DNA of 6,832 bases, taken from Puniceicoccaceae bacterium. GTDB lineage: Bacteria; Verrucomicrobiota; Verrucomicrobiia; Opitutales; Coraliomargaritaceae. Location: positions 1 to 6,832 of the forward strand of contig PWZW01000038.1 in assembly GCA_003567255.1 (NCBI GenBank), read 5' to 3'. The stretch's first letter is position 1. Each line of letters starts with the position of its first letter. Below the pieces are notes generated by a model. The model saw only the letters and a program-made list of their open reading frames with translations. It was not told the origin of the DNA and searched no databases. The position numbers and the translations under genes were made by a program. Shown here one piece after another: positions 5,769 to 6,832 of this stretch.

Positions 5769-6832
5769 ATGGCAGAGCCTATACAGCCCAAGCGTGTCGT
5801 CGTTACCGGAATAGGTACCATTGCATCCATCGGTACTGGAATTGATTCCTTTTGGGATGCCTTGGTGCGAGGCGAGAGTGGACTCACCAAGGTAACCCGC
5901 TTCGACACTACTGACTACCCTTGCAAGGTGGGGTCCGAAGTTAAAGATTTCAATGCGGGTGATTACATGGACCCGAAGGAAGCGAGGCGGAATGATCGTT
6001 ATACGCAATTCGCTGTAGCATCCAGTCGGCTAGCTTTGGAGGACGCCTCCGTGGATACAGGGAAACTGGATGCCGATCGTTTTGGCGTTTTGGTGGGTTC
6101 TGGAATTGGAGGAATGGAGACGATACAGACACAAAGCCGTCGACTGTACGACGGTGGACCGCGCAAAGTGTCGCCCTTCATGATTCCATCCTTGATCGCG
6201 AACATTGCCAGCGGAGTCGTTGCGATTGAGTTTGGAGCGAAGGGGCCCAACTACGGAATCGTGAGTGCCTGTTCGACGGCGACCCATACTATTGGAGAAT
6301 CTTATCGGATGCTACGCTCTGGGGACGTCGACATCATGCTTGCTGGAGGGAGTGAGGCAGCCATCACAGAGCTCGGTTATGCGGGCTTCTGCTCGATGCG
6401 TGCGATGAGCACAAGCTTCAACGATACGCCACAACGTGCAAGTCGGCCGTTTGATAAACAGCGGGACGGCTTCGTCATGGGAGAAGGTGCTGGTGTACTC
6501 GTGTTAGAAACCTTGGAACACGCACAAGCCCGCGGAGCTCGCATTTATTGTGAACTAGCGGGGTATTCTGCAACGTGCGACGCTTACCACATTACCTCGC
6601 CAGATCCGGAAGGACATGCGTTGTCTGTGGCGATCAGGAACGTTATTAAAGAGGCTGGATTGAAGCCGGAGGACGTCGATTACATTAATGCGCATGGCAC
6701 ATCGACGCCTTACAATGATAAATTTGAAACTGGTGCGATCAAAAAGGCCTTGGGCACCGCCGCCGAGAAGGTGCGGGTTAGTTCGACAAAATCGATGACA
6801 GGACACTTGCTCGGAGCGGCCGGTGGTGTTGA
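5769..6832 (+). CDS. fabF: 3-oxoacyl-[acyl-carrier-protein] synthase II, 3' end beyond window
   Basis: The visible 354 codons (of about 410-415 usual) encode a condensing enzyme that joins malonyl-ACP to an acyl-ACP with loss of CO2, elongating fatty acids. The thiolase-fold signature is present: RVVVTGIG at residues 9-16, active-site SACSTATH with Cys168 at 166-173, GGSEAA at 193-198, RPFDKQRDGFVMGEGAG at 226-242, NAHGTSTPYND with His309 at 307-317, and STKSMTGHLLGAAG with Lys341 and His346 at 339-352. The Cys-His-His triad is thus intact, as in FabF/FabB rather than FabH. I prefer the ATG at 5769, which puts seven residues before KRVVVTG as in known FabF proteins. An in-frame ATG at 5733 would add 12 residues; an in-frame TGA at 5697-5699 bounds the frame. 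The reading frame is cut by the window edge, not by a mutation. Confidence 0.95.
   Translation, partial: MAEPIQPKRVVVTGIGTIASIGTGIDSFWDALVRGESGLTKVTRFDTTDYPCKVGSEVKDFNAGDYMDPKEARRNDRYTQFAVASSRLALEDASVDTGKLDADRFGVLVGSGIGGMETIQTQSRRLYDGGPRKVSPFMIPSLIANIASGVVAIEFGAKGPNYGIVSACSTATHTIGESYRMLRSGDVDIMLAGGSEAAITELGYAGFCSMRAMSTSFNDTPQRASRPFDKQRDGFVMGEGAGVLVLETLEHAQARGARIYCELAGYSATCDAYHITSPDPEGHALSVAIRNVIKEAGLKPEDVDYINAHGTSTPYNDKFETGAIKKALGTAAEKVRVSSTKSMTGHLLGAAGGV

Overview
The window is a stretch of bacterial chromosome with about eight complete protein genes, one gene cut by the right edge, and one tRNA. All protein genes lie on the + strand; only the tRNA is on the - strand. Gene content is housekeeping: nucleobase salvage, a type IV pilus retraction ATPase, the ribosomal S16/TrmD/L19 block, and a fatty-acid synthesis block. 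I see no insertion sequence, CRISPR array, phage gene or toxin-antitoxin pair.

Organism (inference, moderate confidence): a Gram-negative member of the PVC superphylum, probably Verrucomicrobiota near the Opitutae. Three things point there. The acyl carrier protein has a lengthened loop before its EIPESDAEK segment. TrmD has an LTNGTVAAAV segment where proteobacterial enzymes usually read LTGGELPA. S16-TrmD-L19 are adjacent without RimM, an arrangement I also recall from Chlamydiae. None of the start codons has a convincing Shine-Dalgarno sequence, which also fits lineages that rely little on that signal. No database search supports this placement.

Layout. 1-167: AT-rich non-coding leader with a 17-bp palindrome. 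168-1625: purine nucleoside phosphorylase (GTG start) and uracil phosphoribosyltransferase, 6 bp apart, a purine/pyrimidine salvage pair. 1659-2804: a PilT/PilU-type ATPase whose start codon overlaps the stop of a seven-codon upstream reading frame. 2834-2907 (-): tRNA-Gln(CUG), convergent with pilT. 2984-3010: likely promoter for the ribosomal operon. 3061-4455: rpsP, trmD, rplS, with an ATGA overlap between the last two. 4456-4650: a 195-bp gap rich in inverted repeats, with a perfect TATAAT placed so close to fabG that the fabG message could be leaderless. 4651-6832: fabG, acpP and the first 354 codons of fabF, a fatty-acid elongation cluster in the common order but without fabD or fabH just upstream.

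Working together: FabG and FabF act on substrates carried by the acyl carrier protein between them. S16 and L19 are ribosomal proteins, and TrmD methylates G37 of certain tRNAs to hold the reading frame, so that block serves translation. The two salvage enzymes recover bases from nucleosides and free uracil. The most unexplained part of the window is the structured 4456-4650 gap; no clearly new multi-gene system is visible.
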